Part shown: positions 9,151-17,842 of the stretch, piece after piece
Layout: each line of letters starts with the position of its first letter
How positions within the stretch are numbered: position 1 is the first letter of the stretch
Origin: Opitutaceae bacterium
Lineage (GTDB): Bacteria > Verrucomicrobiota > Verrucomicrobiia > Opitutales > Opitutaceae
Direction of reading: 5' to 3'
Length of the DNA: 64,000 nt
Assembly (NCBI GenBank): GCA_002694885.1
Contig: NZNM01000132.1
Location: 1-64,000, forward strand
Position numbers and translations under genes: made by a program
Notes under the pieces: model-generated
The model's database searches: none
Told to the model about the DNA's origin: nothing
The model's input: only the letters and a program-made list of their open reading frames with translations

Positions 9151-10257
9151 CTATTCTGTGAGATGCTTTATGTAGCGGGATACAAAGGAGCGTTGTGGCT
9201 CTGAAGATCGTGATTCGAAGAAACGTTTTAAGGCATCCTTTTGTGACTTCCGTATGTCATTCCACTGTTCCATCGGAAGGCTGATGTTTCTCATTACTGT
9301 CCATTTAGTACCGTCTGCGATGGCTTCGGGGTCGGTTAGGTTTAGGAGGTCAAAGCGGACGAGCTCGAGGAGATTTTCCGCTGCTTTGATATTACCATCG
9401 AATATTGCAGATATGCAAGCGAGAAAGGCTTTTTTGGAACGGGTCATCGTCTGGCAAGCGGACCCTAGCCCATAGCTGAAATCTTCCAGTGCTTCAGGGA
9501 CACGGTCATCTCTACCCCATGCCCTCTCGGATACTCTCATGCGATCACAAAAGTCTTCATAGATATGCTTATGGCTGAAGCTGTTGCCGTGCTGCCGATA
9601 TTCCACGAAAGAATCTGGCGAAGACTTGATATAATAACCCAAGCGAGTCATTCGAAGCCACAAATCCCAATCCTCTCCAAATTTAAATGCCTTGTCGAAT
9701 CCACCCAGTTGTTTAAGAATCTGTGTGCGAGAAAATATACAACTGGTGATAAACTTGTTTTCTACAAGATCTGTAAAGTTGATGATCGCCCCCTTGGTTC
9801 CGTTGAGGCCCATCGGTGAGCCGGTGGGATCGACAAGACGAACCAGTGAATAAGCGGCACAGGCAAACGGGTCCGAATTTAGTATCTCTCTTCTGTCTTC
9901 CAAAGAATTGGGAGACATCATGTCATCGGAGTCGAGAAAGGCCAAGTATTCGGTAGTGGCCATTTCAATGCCGATATTCCTTTGTGCTGACGGGCCCAGT
10001 TGTTTCCCGTTTTGCAATAACTTAATCTTGGAGTATCGTCGCGAAAAATCTCGCACAATTTCAGCTGTACGATCCGTGCTGCCGTCGTCTAAGACTAAGA
10101 GCGTCCAGTCAGAAATATTTTGTTGAATAATAGATTCTACGCTTTCCGCGATATAAGCCTCTGCATTGTATGCGGGCATCACGATAGTAATTTCGTCTTT
10201 TCTCAACTCCGTCCCGGAGAGTTTTTTATTATTTCTGTTCCTAAAAAAGTTAAACAC
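9151..10257 (-). CDS. Family 2 glycosyltransferase
   Basis: Cytoplasmic GT-A glycosyltransferase. Visible motifs are VMPAYNAEAYI at residues 26-36, LDDGSTD at 56-62 and LDSDD (DxD metal site) at 108-112, followed by the acceptor region with FGEDWDLWLRM near 192-202. At 368 residues it has a ~120-residue C-terminal extension of no recognised family. Start is GTG at 10257; there is no in-frame ATG close to the conserved N-terminus. It sits between the coiled-coil methyltransferase gene (47 bases upstream) and the GT2-DUF115 fusion, in one apparent minus-strand operon. Donor and acceptor sugars cannot be predicted. Confidence 0.88.
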   Translation of the reverse strand: MFNFFRNRNNKKLSGTELRKDEITIVMPAYNAEAYIAESVESIIQQNISDWTLLVLDDGSTDRTAEIVRDFSRRYSKIKLLQNGKQLGPSAQRNIGIEMATTEYLAFLDSDDMMSPNSLEDRREILNSDPFACAAYSLVRLVDPTGSPMGLNGTKGAIINFTDLVENKFITSCIFSRTQILKQLGGFDKAFKFGEDWDLWLRMTRLGYYIKSSPDSFVEYRQHGNSFSHKHIYEDFCDRMRVSERAWGRDDRVPEALEDFSYGLGSACQTMTRSKKAFLACISAIFDGNIKAAENLLELVRFDLLNLTDPEAIADGTKWTVMRNISLPMEQWNDIRKSQKDALKRFFESRSSEPQRSFVSRYIKHLTE

Positions 10258-10303
10258 TTCGAATATGTAATTAGTAGACTCCCATGTCTGTTGAGTGAAC
10301 TCG

Positions 10304-12196
10304 TTAGAATCCTTTAAAAAGTTTTAATTCCTCCTCGCGGTTTCTTAGTTCTCCGATGTATGTTTTTAATTCGAAGACTAGCCGGCCCTTCTCCTCTTCA
10401 AGCACCCGAATTTTAGTGCTCTTGGATTCCAGGTTTTGTTTTAGCTCCGCTACCAGTTGCGCTTGGCTGGCTTTGAAGGACTCATATTCCTGGCTTAGGT
10501 TTTGCAACTCTTTAGAGGTGTTGCCGAGATCGCTCTTGAGCCTTTCACCTTCCTGCTGTTGCTGTCCACATGTGTGTTCCAGGTTTCGAATTCTATCTGC
10601 GTAATTTGCAATGTCTTCAGTGAGTGATTTGATTTGGATTTCTAGATCCTTTTTGTTGTTTTCTAGGGCTTTATTCTTCTGATCACTCTCCTCTTTTAAG
10701 CGCTCTGTTTCTGCGAGTTGCTTCTCTAAATCGTGAATCTTTAAATGGTTTTTATCGAGCCGCCTGGACTGGCTTCTGATCTGTTGCTTCAGACCCGTTC
10801 GCGTTGTCCTGAGCTCCTTGATCTCACCTTCTTGTTTCTGGATGATGGCCTGAGATTTTCCTAATTCCTCGTTATGCTTCAGTATCGTGTCTTGGGACTG
10901 TGATAGTTTCTTTGCTTGTCTAGAAATAGTCGATTGAGAAAGCTCTATTTCTGCCTGTTGTTTCGAAATGGTGGCGGATGATGTCTCAAGTTCTTTCTCT
11001 TGTTCCCATAGTTTTGAGGAAAAACGCTCTAAGCCCTTGTCCACCTGATCGAGCGAATCGCAAAGAGCATCGTTTTTGATAAGCAAGTTTGAGTAGTTAC
11101 TCTGTTCTTGCTCAATGGACGATTTAAGGTGCTCATTCTGCTCCTCCAGCTGTTCGATCAAGCGACCCTTTTCCTTCAGAACATTAGCAAAAGTCAGCAA
11201 CATGGGAGCCATCTGCAATGCTGTATTATTGCTGGTACCAAATTTGGGGACTTCCGGAAGGAGTTGGGTTTCCAGTATATCAGCGATGTTTTTATTGAGG
11301 GTCTCGTTGTTCTCTTGGACGATCTTGTCCAGATCGTTGCTCAACAACATACGCAGGTGGCTTGTACGTTGCCGGAAGAGATTCAAAAAGTCTCCTGTTT
11401 CCGATAGGAAATGCTTGGAGATAGGAGATTCAAAAAATCCACTGTTGCTTTGATTCAACACCAGCAGTTTTGAATGCGAAAGGATTGGGCAAAAGTTTTT
11501 AACTAAGTCCAGATTGGTCAGGATTCCTTCGGTGACCTGTGGCCAATCCACATCTAGAAAGTTGTCAATGGCCAGGTGCCCCTCCGGGTGGACAAAATCT
11601 ATGTAGTTTTCAATGTCCTTTTGAATACCGAGTAGGCTGTGATCTCCATCGATGAAGAGAAGACCGACTGGGCGCTCGGATGCTGCTAGGATAGGAGGCT
11701 GATTCTGACTCAAATCTTTTACGATTCGGATGTCTTCTTTGGGAATGGAAAAGGAGGCAAAATTCTCGTGAACCAGTTTCTCGGTGATCTTCAGATTTAA
11801 AACGATATCAAAGTCACTGCCACTGCCGGTTTTTTTATCTTTATAATAACCATCCAGGGGGTCAATAGTTACTATTCGAATAGAGGCGTTTTCTCTTTTT
11901 AAAGCATGCCAAATAAGGATTGAGCTCCCGCCGAAAAGGGTTCCAATTTCAACAATCTGACAATCTTTACCTTTAAAACGACGCCCCACGTCTCTTGCCA
12001 AGATGTATAATAGAATATACTCCTCGATGGGACCGGCGAGCCGGCCTTGGACTCTCGTCTCAATCTCAATAAAGGTCTTTTTCGCTTCATTCAAGTCTTT
12101 GACTCTTACCCAAGTAAGGCCCGCATTTTGCAGGATTTTGAGTAGTTGAGAGCGAGTTTGACTAGATACTTTTCTATTATGGACAGGGGACAACAT
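10304..12196 (-). CDS. Methyltransferase with long C-terminal coiled coil (WbdD-like architecture)
   Basis: Residues ~50-235 form a class I SAM methyltransferase (Methyltransf_24 type): VEIGTLFGG at 82-90, an acidic TIDPLDG strand end near 110-116 and FIDGDHS at 181-187. From ~340 to ~627 the sequence is almost unbroken coiled coil, about 285 residues, including four tandem 14-residue units at 401-456. The lay-out recalls WbdD of E. coli O9a, where a methyltransferase/kinase caps the O-antigen and a coiled coil acts as a length ruler. No kinase domain or membrane helix is evident here. The locus also has an ABC exporter with a Wzt glycan-binding domain, the companion such a cap would need. 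The capping role is inference. Confidence 0.75.
   Translation of the reverse strand: MLSPVHNRKVSSQTRSQLLKILQNAGLTWVRVKDLNEAKKTFIEIETRVQGRLAGPIEEYILLYILARDVGRRFKGKDCQIVEIGTLFGGSSILIWHALKRENASIRIVTIDPLDGYYKDKKTGSGSDFDIVLNLKITEKLVHENFASFSIPKEDIRIVKDLSQNQPPILAASERPVGLLFIDGDHSLLGIQKDIENYIDFVHPEGHLAIDNFLDVDWPQVTEGILTNLDLVKNFCPILSHSKLLVLNQSNSGFFESPISKHFLSETGDFLNLFRQRTSHLRMLLSNDLDKIVQENNETLNKNIADILETQLLPEVPKFGTSNNTALQMAPMLLTFANVLKEKGRLIEQLEEQNEHLKSSIEQEQSNYSNLLIKNDALCDSLDQVDKGLERFSSKLWEQEKELETSSATISKQQAEIELSQSTISRQAKKLSQSQDTILKHNEELGKSQAIIQKQEGEIKELRTTRTGLKQQIRSQSRRLDKNHLKIHDLEKQLAETERLKEESDQKNKALENNKKDLEIQIKSLTEDIANYADRIRNLEHTCGQQQQEGERLKSDLGNTSKELQNLSQEYESFKASQAQLVAELKQNLESKSTKIRVLEEEKGRLVFELKTYIGELRNREEELKLFKGF
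10829..10996 (-). repeat. Four tandem 42-bp units coding a 14-residue coiled-coil repeat
   Basis: Residues 401-456 of the coiled-coil methyltransferase fall into four 14-residue units: KELETSSATISKQQ, AEIELSQSTISRQA, KKLSQSQDTILKHN and EELGKSQAIIQKQE. Fourteen residues equal two heptads, so unit gain or loss would lengthen or shorten the rod without breaking the register. The units are diverged at DNA level, so the repeat is not very recent. Confidence 0.8.
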
Positions 12197-12198
12197 GG

Positions 12199-12918
12199 TT
12201 AGCCAAGATTGTATACCTCCTCAATAATAGAAAGGCGATCTTTGGGGGCGTCTTGTTTGAGAAATAAACAGTCATTCTGGGAGTCAAAGGTTCCATGTGC
12301 TGGAAATTTGTGTGCGAGGTGAAAACCACGTTCATCTAGATAGGATACTACCTCATCGAAGAGTGAGATGCCCTCGTAGAGAGGAATACGGAACAATTCC
12401 AGGACCAAGCCTATACAGTCCTTTTCCAGGAATTTTTCTGAACCTTTGAGTATTTGATGTTCGGCCCCCTGGGCGTCGATTTTAAGGAAGTCGAATTTCA
12501 CTTTGGGTTTAAGTGTGGACAAAACGTTATCCAGGTAATCACATTCAATTTTCTCAACCCCTATCATCTCGCCTCTATCGACCCAGGTCTCTGCGAAGCG
12601 TTTCGATCCTACCTCCTTCAATTCATCCCAGTTCTCCCGCACATATTTGAAGTTTTGCAAGAAGAGAGAGGAGCCGGTGCTGTTGAAGCCTTTGTAGATA
12701 TAGAAGTTTTTAGTGCATTTTTCCTCCCACAATGCGGTGTCAATGCTGGTCACCTTTTCATCCGGTGTATCCGATTCCCTGGGTTCGAACTTAAGAACGG
12801 TATCTATGTGTCCGGGAAATTTGTCCCATGGATTGGGTAAATTTCCTGCCGAACCAACATCGATGAAATTGATTTTCCCTACCTCGGCTACGTGCGGTTT
12901 CCTGAAATAATCAAGCAT
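12199..12918 (-). CDS. FkbM family methyltransferase
   Basis: SAM-dependent methyltransferase of the FkbM family, which methylates hydroxyls of sugars and other metabolites. The SAM site begins at INFIDVGSAGN near residue 17, and the hallmark DFLKIDAQGAEHQILKG segment lies near residues 143-159. Length is 239 residues from ATG 12918; a TTG at 12927 would add three. It ends two bases before the start of the coiled-coil methyltransferase gene, so the two are surely cotranscribed. It is the first gene of the minus-strand group 12918-7009. Probable role: O-methylation of a glycan residue. Confidence 0.85.
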   Translation of the reverse strand: MLDYFRKPHVAEVGKINFIDVGSAGNLPNPWDKFPGHIDTVLKFEPRESDTPDEKVTSIDTALWEEKCTKNFYIYKGFNSTGSSLFLQNFKYVRENWDELKEVGSKRFAETWVDRGEMIGVEKIECDYLDNVLSTLKPKVKFDFLKIDAQGAEHQILKGSEKFLEKDCIGLVLELFRIPLYEGISLFDEVVSYLDERGFHLAHKFPAHGTFDSQNDCLFLKQDAPKDRLSIIEEVYNLG

Positions 12919-12927
12919 GATATCCAA

Positions 12928-13589
12928 TCGTTTTAGAGTTTCCTAAGCCAAATACTTCCTTTTGTTCCTTTATCGGTGAACAATTTAATTCCGAGTAAAG
13001 TTCGGTTTTGATATGACGGTTCGCAAGGAGGATTTTTAAGGTTTTGACTGACATGCGGCAAGATGTAAACTCCATCTCCAGGTTTCTATGGAACTTTGGA
13101 AGATATTCTGTGAGCTTTTTGATGGATCGGGCATAGTATTATGAACTGCTTTTCTGGCTCTAGCATCTTACGGCATGGCGGGAGGTTTTAATCCTTAAGG
13201 CCCTAGTATAGCAGAGTCTATAAATTAGGTCTTTGCCATCTTCGATTTGCAGGTTAATTTCAATTAGTAGGAACCAAAGGGTGACGATTTGTTGAGCCAA
13301 TGGAGTAATAATTTGAGCTTGCAGTCACAAGACTCGATACATTCGAGACCATACTCTTAGCGATTGTAAACGATCTAGCACCAGGCGTAGATCCTGCGAT
13401 CTGATCTATTTGCCTGAGGAGTTTTTTGCTGACAGCATTTTCCCATTTGGAATGTGGCTACTTTTTCACGTGAATCACTGCAAGTCGATTACTTAAAATA
13501 CGTTTGCGTCGTGAATTTTCTTGGGCTCTAATGGCATGTCAAGATTGGCCTAACCATAGTTTTACGAAATTGGTCGAGATTACGAGAAC
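12928..13589. other. Gene-free stretch, about 660 bases
   Basis: No frame with coding character was recognised here on either strand. It separates the minus-strand glycan operon from the IS remnant, so a promoter for the FkbM-first operon probably lies at its left end. No convincing -35/-10 pair could be assigned by eye. Confidence 0.5.
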
Positions 13590-14460
13590 TGTGCCGCTTG
13601 AATCGTTAGTTTGGGCACTTAGAAAGGACCCATATAATGAAAGGCAAAAGATACACGACAGAACAGAAGATCCGCATCCTGCGGGAGGCTGAGAGAAGCG
13701 ATAAAACGATTTTGGATGTCCAATGCGAGCAGCAGATAAGCGAGCAAACATTCCACCGTTGGAAGAAGGAGTTCGGCATTATGGAGGTCGACCAGGCCAA
13801 GCAGCTCAAGGAGCTTCAGAAGGAGAACGCTAGGCTCAAGCGAATGCTCGTCGACGAGATGCTGGGCAAAGAGCATTTGAAGGAGGCTCTGGAAAAAACA
13901 GTGAGCCCGGGACACAAGCGTCAGATCGCCGAAAAGCTTGTATCCGGGGGCCGTTGTACCGCTCGGGCGGCTTGCCGCCACTTCGGGCTGCATCGCAGCA
14001 CGTTCGCCTATCGGGCGAAACAGCCCGACGCCTGGCTGTCGAAGCTCAAGGCGGCGGTTCGTCGAGCCTCCAATCTATATCCGGAAATGGGATACCCGAA
14101 GATAGCCCGCTTGCTTAAGCGGGAGGGCTGGTCGGTGGGCACCCGGATGGTCTAACGGCTGCGTCGCGAACTCGGTTTGGCCGTTGCTGCGAAGAAGCCC
14201 AGACGCCGGCACCGAGGTCCCAGTACGGGCATGCCGACCAAGGCGACGCATCGCAACCACGTCTGGAGCTGGGACTTCGTTCACGACACGACGATACACG
14301 GCGGAACGCTTCGCATGCTCAACGTACTGGACGAGCACACTCTGTAATGCCTATGCATCCACGTGGATCGCCGGATCGACGCTCGCAAGGTCAGGCGGAT
14401 CATATCGGCGTTGATCGAGCGACATGGAGCGTCCGATCACGTCCGCAGCGACAACGCTGA
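13590..14460 (+). mobile_element. IS3-family insertion sequence remnant
   Basis: Contains a fused and broken IS3-type transposase. The likely left end is near 13590 (tgtgccgcttgaatcg), judged only from its distance to the transposase start; no matching right terminal repeat was found. The right part is deleted inside the catalytic domain near 14456, where the G+C-rich transposase text changes abruptly to A/T-rich sequence. Confidence 0.6.
13637..14456 (+). pseudogene. IS3-family transposase, two stops and C-terminal deletion
   Basis: From ATG 13637 the frame begins like IS3 OrfA (KRYTTEQKIRILREAE, a helix-turn-helix, then a leucine-zipper region ELQKENARLKRML). It runs in the same frame into OrfB (ACRHFGLHRSTFAYR, then NLYPEMGYPKIARLLKREG). 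TAA at 14153-14155 interrupts it. After it the frame continues with the first catalytic Asp in VWSWDF, a second TAA at 14345-14347, and the second Asp in HVRSDNA. The sequence then ends, so the catalytic Glu and the rest are missing. Most IS3 elements express OrfAB by frameshifting; here both parts share one frame, either a natural fusion or another lesion. Not functional. Confidence 0.85.
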
Positions 14461-14596
14461 TTGCTATAATTATATTGACCCAATCAAGAGAGAATAATTT
14501 CATACTCGGAAAATTCCTCGAAACTCTATATATCTTACAGGCTTTATCTCTCAGGGAGAGCCAATATCGAAAGCTAAAAAGTATCTGACTCTCAAT

Positions 14597-15376
14597 ATGA
14601 CATATTCAAACGAAAACGACTTTATTTGTGCATGCTCTAACGACGGCTTTATCATAGAAAACTTTATTTGCGATTGGTATCGTCAATTTTCGGATTCCCA
14701 AAAGACCGGCGATTGCATAGACGGCGGTGCTTATCAAGGGTTTCATACAATGAGGATGTGCAAATACTTTAAAGAAAAAGTATATTCAATTGAAGCCAAC
14801 CACACTAGCTTCAGAGAATTGGTAAACCGAATCGTACAATGGCCAAAAGACTTAAAAGCAACTCCAATCCCTTTAAACGTCGCTTTGACTGGTCCAAACA
14901 ATGAAAAGGAAGTGTCCTTTTATGCCAGTAAACGACACCCAGGTAGATCCTCGTTGAATCCCAAAATTTGGGAAAGTTTAAATCCTGGAGAAGTAGACTA
15001 CGCTGAAGTCCAAGAAATTGGCACCCTTACTTTAGATAAGCTTGTAAAAAAATATAAAATTGATGATATTTCATTAATCAAATTGGATCTTGAAGGGACA
15101 GAAGTCGACGCCCTTTTAGGCGGCATAAGCACGTTAAAACGAATTCGCCCACCTATTGTGATGGAGTTTGGTTTAAGAAAACATAATGAGACCGTTTTCG
15201 GCCAAAAGCTCGAAGATTTTTTTGATGTACTTGATGATACATCCTATACTGCTTATCTACCTTGGGCAGTTCAAGTCACTCGAGGCAGCGAAATCCCATT
15301 CTGGTATCTATTTGTCTGTCCAAACGAAAACACAAATTACAAGAAATATTTGGAAAATAATTGGAATAACCTTTAG
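14597..15376 (+). CDS. FkbM family methyltransferase
   Basis: A 259-residue SAM-dependent methyltransferase. The SAM-binding start is CIDGGAYQGFHTMRM near residues 39-53, with acidic Glu in YSIEANH near 64-70, and the FkbM hallmark DISLIKLDLEGTEVDALLGG at about 154-173. Start is ATG 14597. It stands alone between the IS remnant and a gene-free stretch and is clearly A/T-richer than its neighbours, suggesting arrival from another genome. It is only distantly similar to the FkbM gene at 12199, so it is not a recent duplicate. Likely a glycan O-methyltransferase. Confidence 0.85.
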   Translation: MTYSNENDFICACSNDGFIIENFICDWYRQFSDSQKTGDCIDGGAYQGFHTMRMCKYFKEKVYSIEANHTSFRELVNRIVQWPKDLKATPIPLNVALTGPNNEKEVSFYASKRHPGRSSLNPKIWESLNPGEVDYAEVQEIGTLTLDKLVKKYKIDDISLIKLDLEGTEVDALLGGISTLKRIRPPIVMEFGLRKHNETVFGQKLEDFFDVLDDTSYTAYLPWAVQVTRGSEIPFWYLFVCPNENTNYKKYLENNWNNL

Positions 15377-15882
15377 TCACCTCGGCTCAATTAATCCAAA
15401 CTACTCATTATTTAAATAATTAGAGGATCTATCTTATATTATTCGGGCTAACTGCCCCAAACTTCCATTCTTTTGGCTAGGCCGGAGAAAACGTCGTGCG
15501 TATTGGAATGCGACAGTGCTTTGGATGGCATTGTGAGTGTTGAGAATTGAGAACTTGCGATTCATATGAAGGCTCTATGGCAACGCAACGGGTACTACAG
15601 CGATAGGCCGACAAATAGGAAATACGTACGGGAAATCTGGTTCATTTTCGTTGATATAGTTCCTGTCAAGCTGCCATTTAGCTATTCCTTTTGAAAAGAG
15701 GAAGCCCGCGAGATCATAGAGCCTACGGGATGTTTGTTTCTATTACAAGTATATGACTATCATTTTTATGTGTCTAGCCGCTTTTATTTCGTCGTTCTGT
15801 ATTTTGACCTGCTGCTATTAATTTGGCATCCCCTCGCAATTATATTCCGTAACATCCAAAGCTCCTGACTCGTTGAGATCGC
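15377..15882. other. Gene-free stretch, about 505 bases
   Basis: Nothing recognisable: stops are frequent in all frames and no RNA or repeat stands out. It borders the decayed aldolase cassette and is probably degenerate sequence. Confidence 0.5.
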
Positions 15883-16011
15883 TTAGCGATGATAGAAATG
15901 TTGGCCCTTATACTCTAGGTCTCCAATGTTCATGTAATCGAACTCTATCAGGAACAGCAAATATAACTCTGCGAAGCCGAGTGCCTGCGCTGACTCTGCA
16001 ATAATAAGGGC
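15883..16011 (-). pseudogene. 3' fragment of an MptE-like/DUF115 gene
   Basis: Forty-two codons on the minus strand end at TAA 15885-15883. The text includes ESAQALGFAELYLL and later YKGQHFYHR, which parallels the family's A-x-x-LGF-x-E-I-YLLG core followed by a G-x-HFY segment. There is no start, and the fragment is joined at its 5' side, in another frame, to the cytidylyltransferase fragment at 16001-16102. The assignment rests on a short match and is tentative. It is supported by gene order: aldolase, cytidylyltransferase, DUF115, as at 2593-4676. Confidence 0.45.
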
Positions 16012-16102
16012 TTCCTGAAAACTCGCGAAATTTTTTCCCTTTAACTCTCTCGTTGTTCGCCTTCATGGGCAGGAGAGCGACTAAATCATATTTGGTTGCC
16101 AT
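16001..16102 (-). pseudogene. 5' fragment of a CMP-ulosonate cytidylyltransferase gene
   Basis: From ATG 16102 the minus strand reads LVALLPMKANNERVKGKKFREFSG, closely matching the first ~30 residues of the cytidylyltransferase at 3401 (VALLPMKAHSARVRGKNF). Homology stops near 16001, after which the frame gives unrelated residues. An internal deletion has removed the rest of the gene and fused the stub to a DUF115 fragment. It begins 8 bases downstream of the decayed aldolase gene. Confidence 0.75.
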
Positions 16103-16110
16103 ATCTGGGG

Positions 16111-16898
16111 TCATTTTTTTGGTAATGCGGTGCGTATTTCGTTTAAGCCATCGATACACGTAGTCAGAACCATTGTTATATCTAGGCAGTATGCAAGTAG
16201 ATGGAAGCCGTCTGATATTCGATCAATCACTTGCTTGGCGTCTGGCTGGACGACGTTGATGCCAGGAGTCACACCATTGCGCTGGCAAGACGCGAGAATC
16301 TCGTTCCGAGCGGCGATAAAGTCGGGATGCTCGAAGTCTCCAGTTATCCCCATAGACGCGGTTATATCGTATGGTCCGATAAAGGCTGCGTCGATCCCCT
16401 CGACAGCCAAAATATCGTCTATGTTGGCTACTGCTTCGATATCTTCGATTCGCACGGCCACCAGGATCTCTTCATTGGCTGACTTGTAGTGCGCTTCCAC
16501 ACCCATGCCGTACTTGTTAGCTCGGCAGAAGCGGACGCCTCTTTTACCCAGAGGCGGATACTAGGAAGCTCGAACCAACAGCTGTGCTTCTTCTGCGTTC
16601 AGAATCAAAGGAGCGATAATGCCGGTTGCCCCGCATCAAGGTAGCGTTTCGTAAAAGCGTAGTCGACGCCATGTAGCCGAACAAATGCTTCGGTATTTGG
16701 GTTTCCAGACCGAATCGCTTGGAAAATCGGCTGTGCGTCAGTGAGATCTACAGCAGAATGCTCTGCATCTACTGTGACGAAATCAAACCCGGTGTTGGCC
16801 ATTAGTTCGCCGATGATCGGAGATCCGGAATTTAGCCAGCTCCCCACAACGGGTATTCCAGACTTGAGCTTCGCTCGAACAGACTGATGTTTTTCCAT
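16111..16898 (-). pseudogene. HpcH/HpaI aldolase, second copy, frameshifted with a nonsense codon
   Basis: From ATG 16898 the protein tracks the intact aldolase at 2593 (SWLNSGSPIIGELMANTGF, DAEHSAVD, VRLHGVDYAFTKRYLDAG). A frame shift then occurs in a run of C at 16629-16632, where one base appears to be missing. In the corrected frame TAG occurs at 16563-16561 where the intact copy has Lys in TKYPP. Downstream the text is again good (VRIEDIEAV, IGPYDITASMG) to the stop at 16111. About 262 codons in total, normal length. The active-site residues are all still readable, so loss is recent relative to divergence from the first copy. Confidence 0.88.
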
Positions 16899-17023
16899 TT
16901 GGCAGCTGGCTAGTTTCTAGCGGGGAGCACTGCAAGTTTAATGGTCGATCTTTCTCTACTTTGTGAATCTTCTTGAGATTCAAAAGTCGAGACAAACTAA
17001 TCTAACGAAAGTTTTACGATATT

Positions 17024-17842
17024 ATGGGCAGCGATTTTATGAAAGTCTGGCAGCTAGGTTCAGATGACTATCCAAAACTGGATAGGGAAAGCGTTATCGT
17101 GGTTGGCAATGGACCGTCACTGAACCAGCATGACTTGGATGAATTGGCGGGGATTCCTTCTTTCGCAGCTAATGCCATTTACTTGATTTTCGAGAGAACC
17201 AATTGGCGCCCGGGTTACTATTCATGTGTCGATACCGTAGTGCTTCCAGATAGAAAAGAGGAAATATCGCATTGGATTGACCGATTACCCGATACGTTGT
17301 TCTTCTTCCCGAAAGAAATATATACTCATGATTGTACAGGAACTCCTGTTTGTGTTGAAACCTTTATAAAGCCTAGACCAAACGTCCGATTCTTCAAAAC
17401 TCAATCGCTGAATCTCAATGGTCCGCAAGAAAATGTCTTTAGCCTTTCTAAAGATCATTTTATTGTGGAACCAATGACTGTGACTATCACGCTGATGCAA
17501 TTGGCTGTCAAATTTGGAGCAAAACGTATTTTTTTGATTGGCTGCGATACGGATTATAAGATTCCCGAAACGGCGAAAGTGCTGGATAAGGATGACAACC
17601 GTGTCGACAAGCGTATTGTCTTGGATGAAGACAATGACCCTAACCATTTTGATCCGAGATACTTCGGAATGGGCAAATTATGGCATACGCCTAATACTAC
17701 CTTGATGCTAGAGCATTACGAAAAGGCTTACGAAATATGTAAAGCTAACGGTATCGAGGTTTACAATGCCGGTTTCGGTGGCATGCTAGAAGTTTTTCCG
17801 CGCGTGTCTTTCGCGCATGCCGTTGAGGTATGTAGAGGGTGA
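17024..17842 (+). CDS. MptE-like / DUF115 protein (putative glycan-modifying transferase)
   Basis: Intact 272-residue member of the DUF115/MptE-like family. GNGPSLN is at residues 28-34, followed by NWRPGYYSC, EPMTVTITLMQLA near 150 and the core FLIGCDTDYKIP near 168-179, then NHFDPRYFG and a C-terminal region with VYNAGFGG. Related proteins include nonulosonic-acid transferases for glycoproteins or glycans. It starts at ATG 17024, divergent from the decayed cassette, and its stop overlaps the next gene by 4 bases. It may have taken over the role of the two broken DUF115 copies in the window; that is inference. Confidence 0.78.
   Translation: MGSDFMKVWQLGSDDYPKLDRESVIVVGNGPSLNQHDLDELAGIPSFAANAIYLIFERTNWRPGYYSCVDTVVLPDRKEEISHWIDRLPDTLFFFPKEIYTHDCTGTPVCVETFIKPRPNVRFFKTQSLNLNGPQENVFSLSKDHFIVEPMTVTITLMQLAVKFGAKRIFLIGCDTDYKIPETAKVLDKDDNRVDKRIVLDEDNDPNHFDPRYFGMGKLWHTPNTTLMLEHYEKAYEICKANGIEVYNAGFGGMLEVFPRVSFAHAVEVCRG

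Noticed and set aside
13500-13692. Open frame of 62 codons before the transposase
   Set aside because: Overlaps the transposase start in another frame and has no recognisable content.
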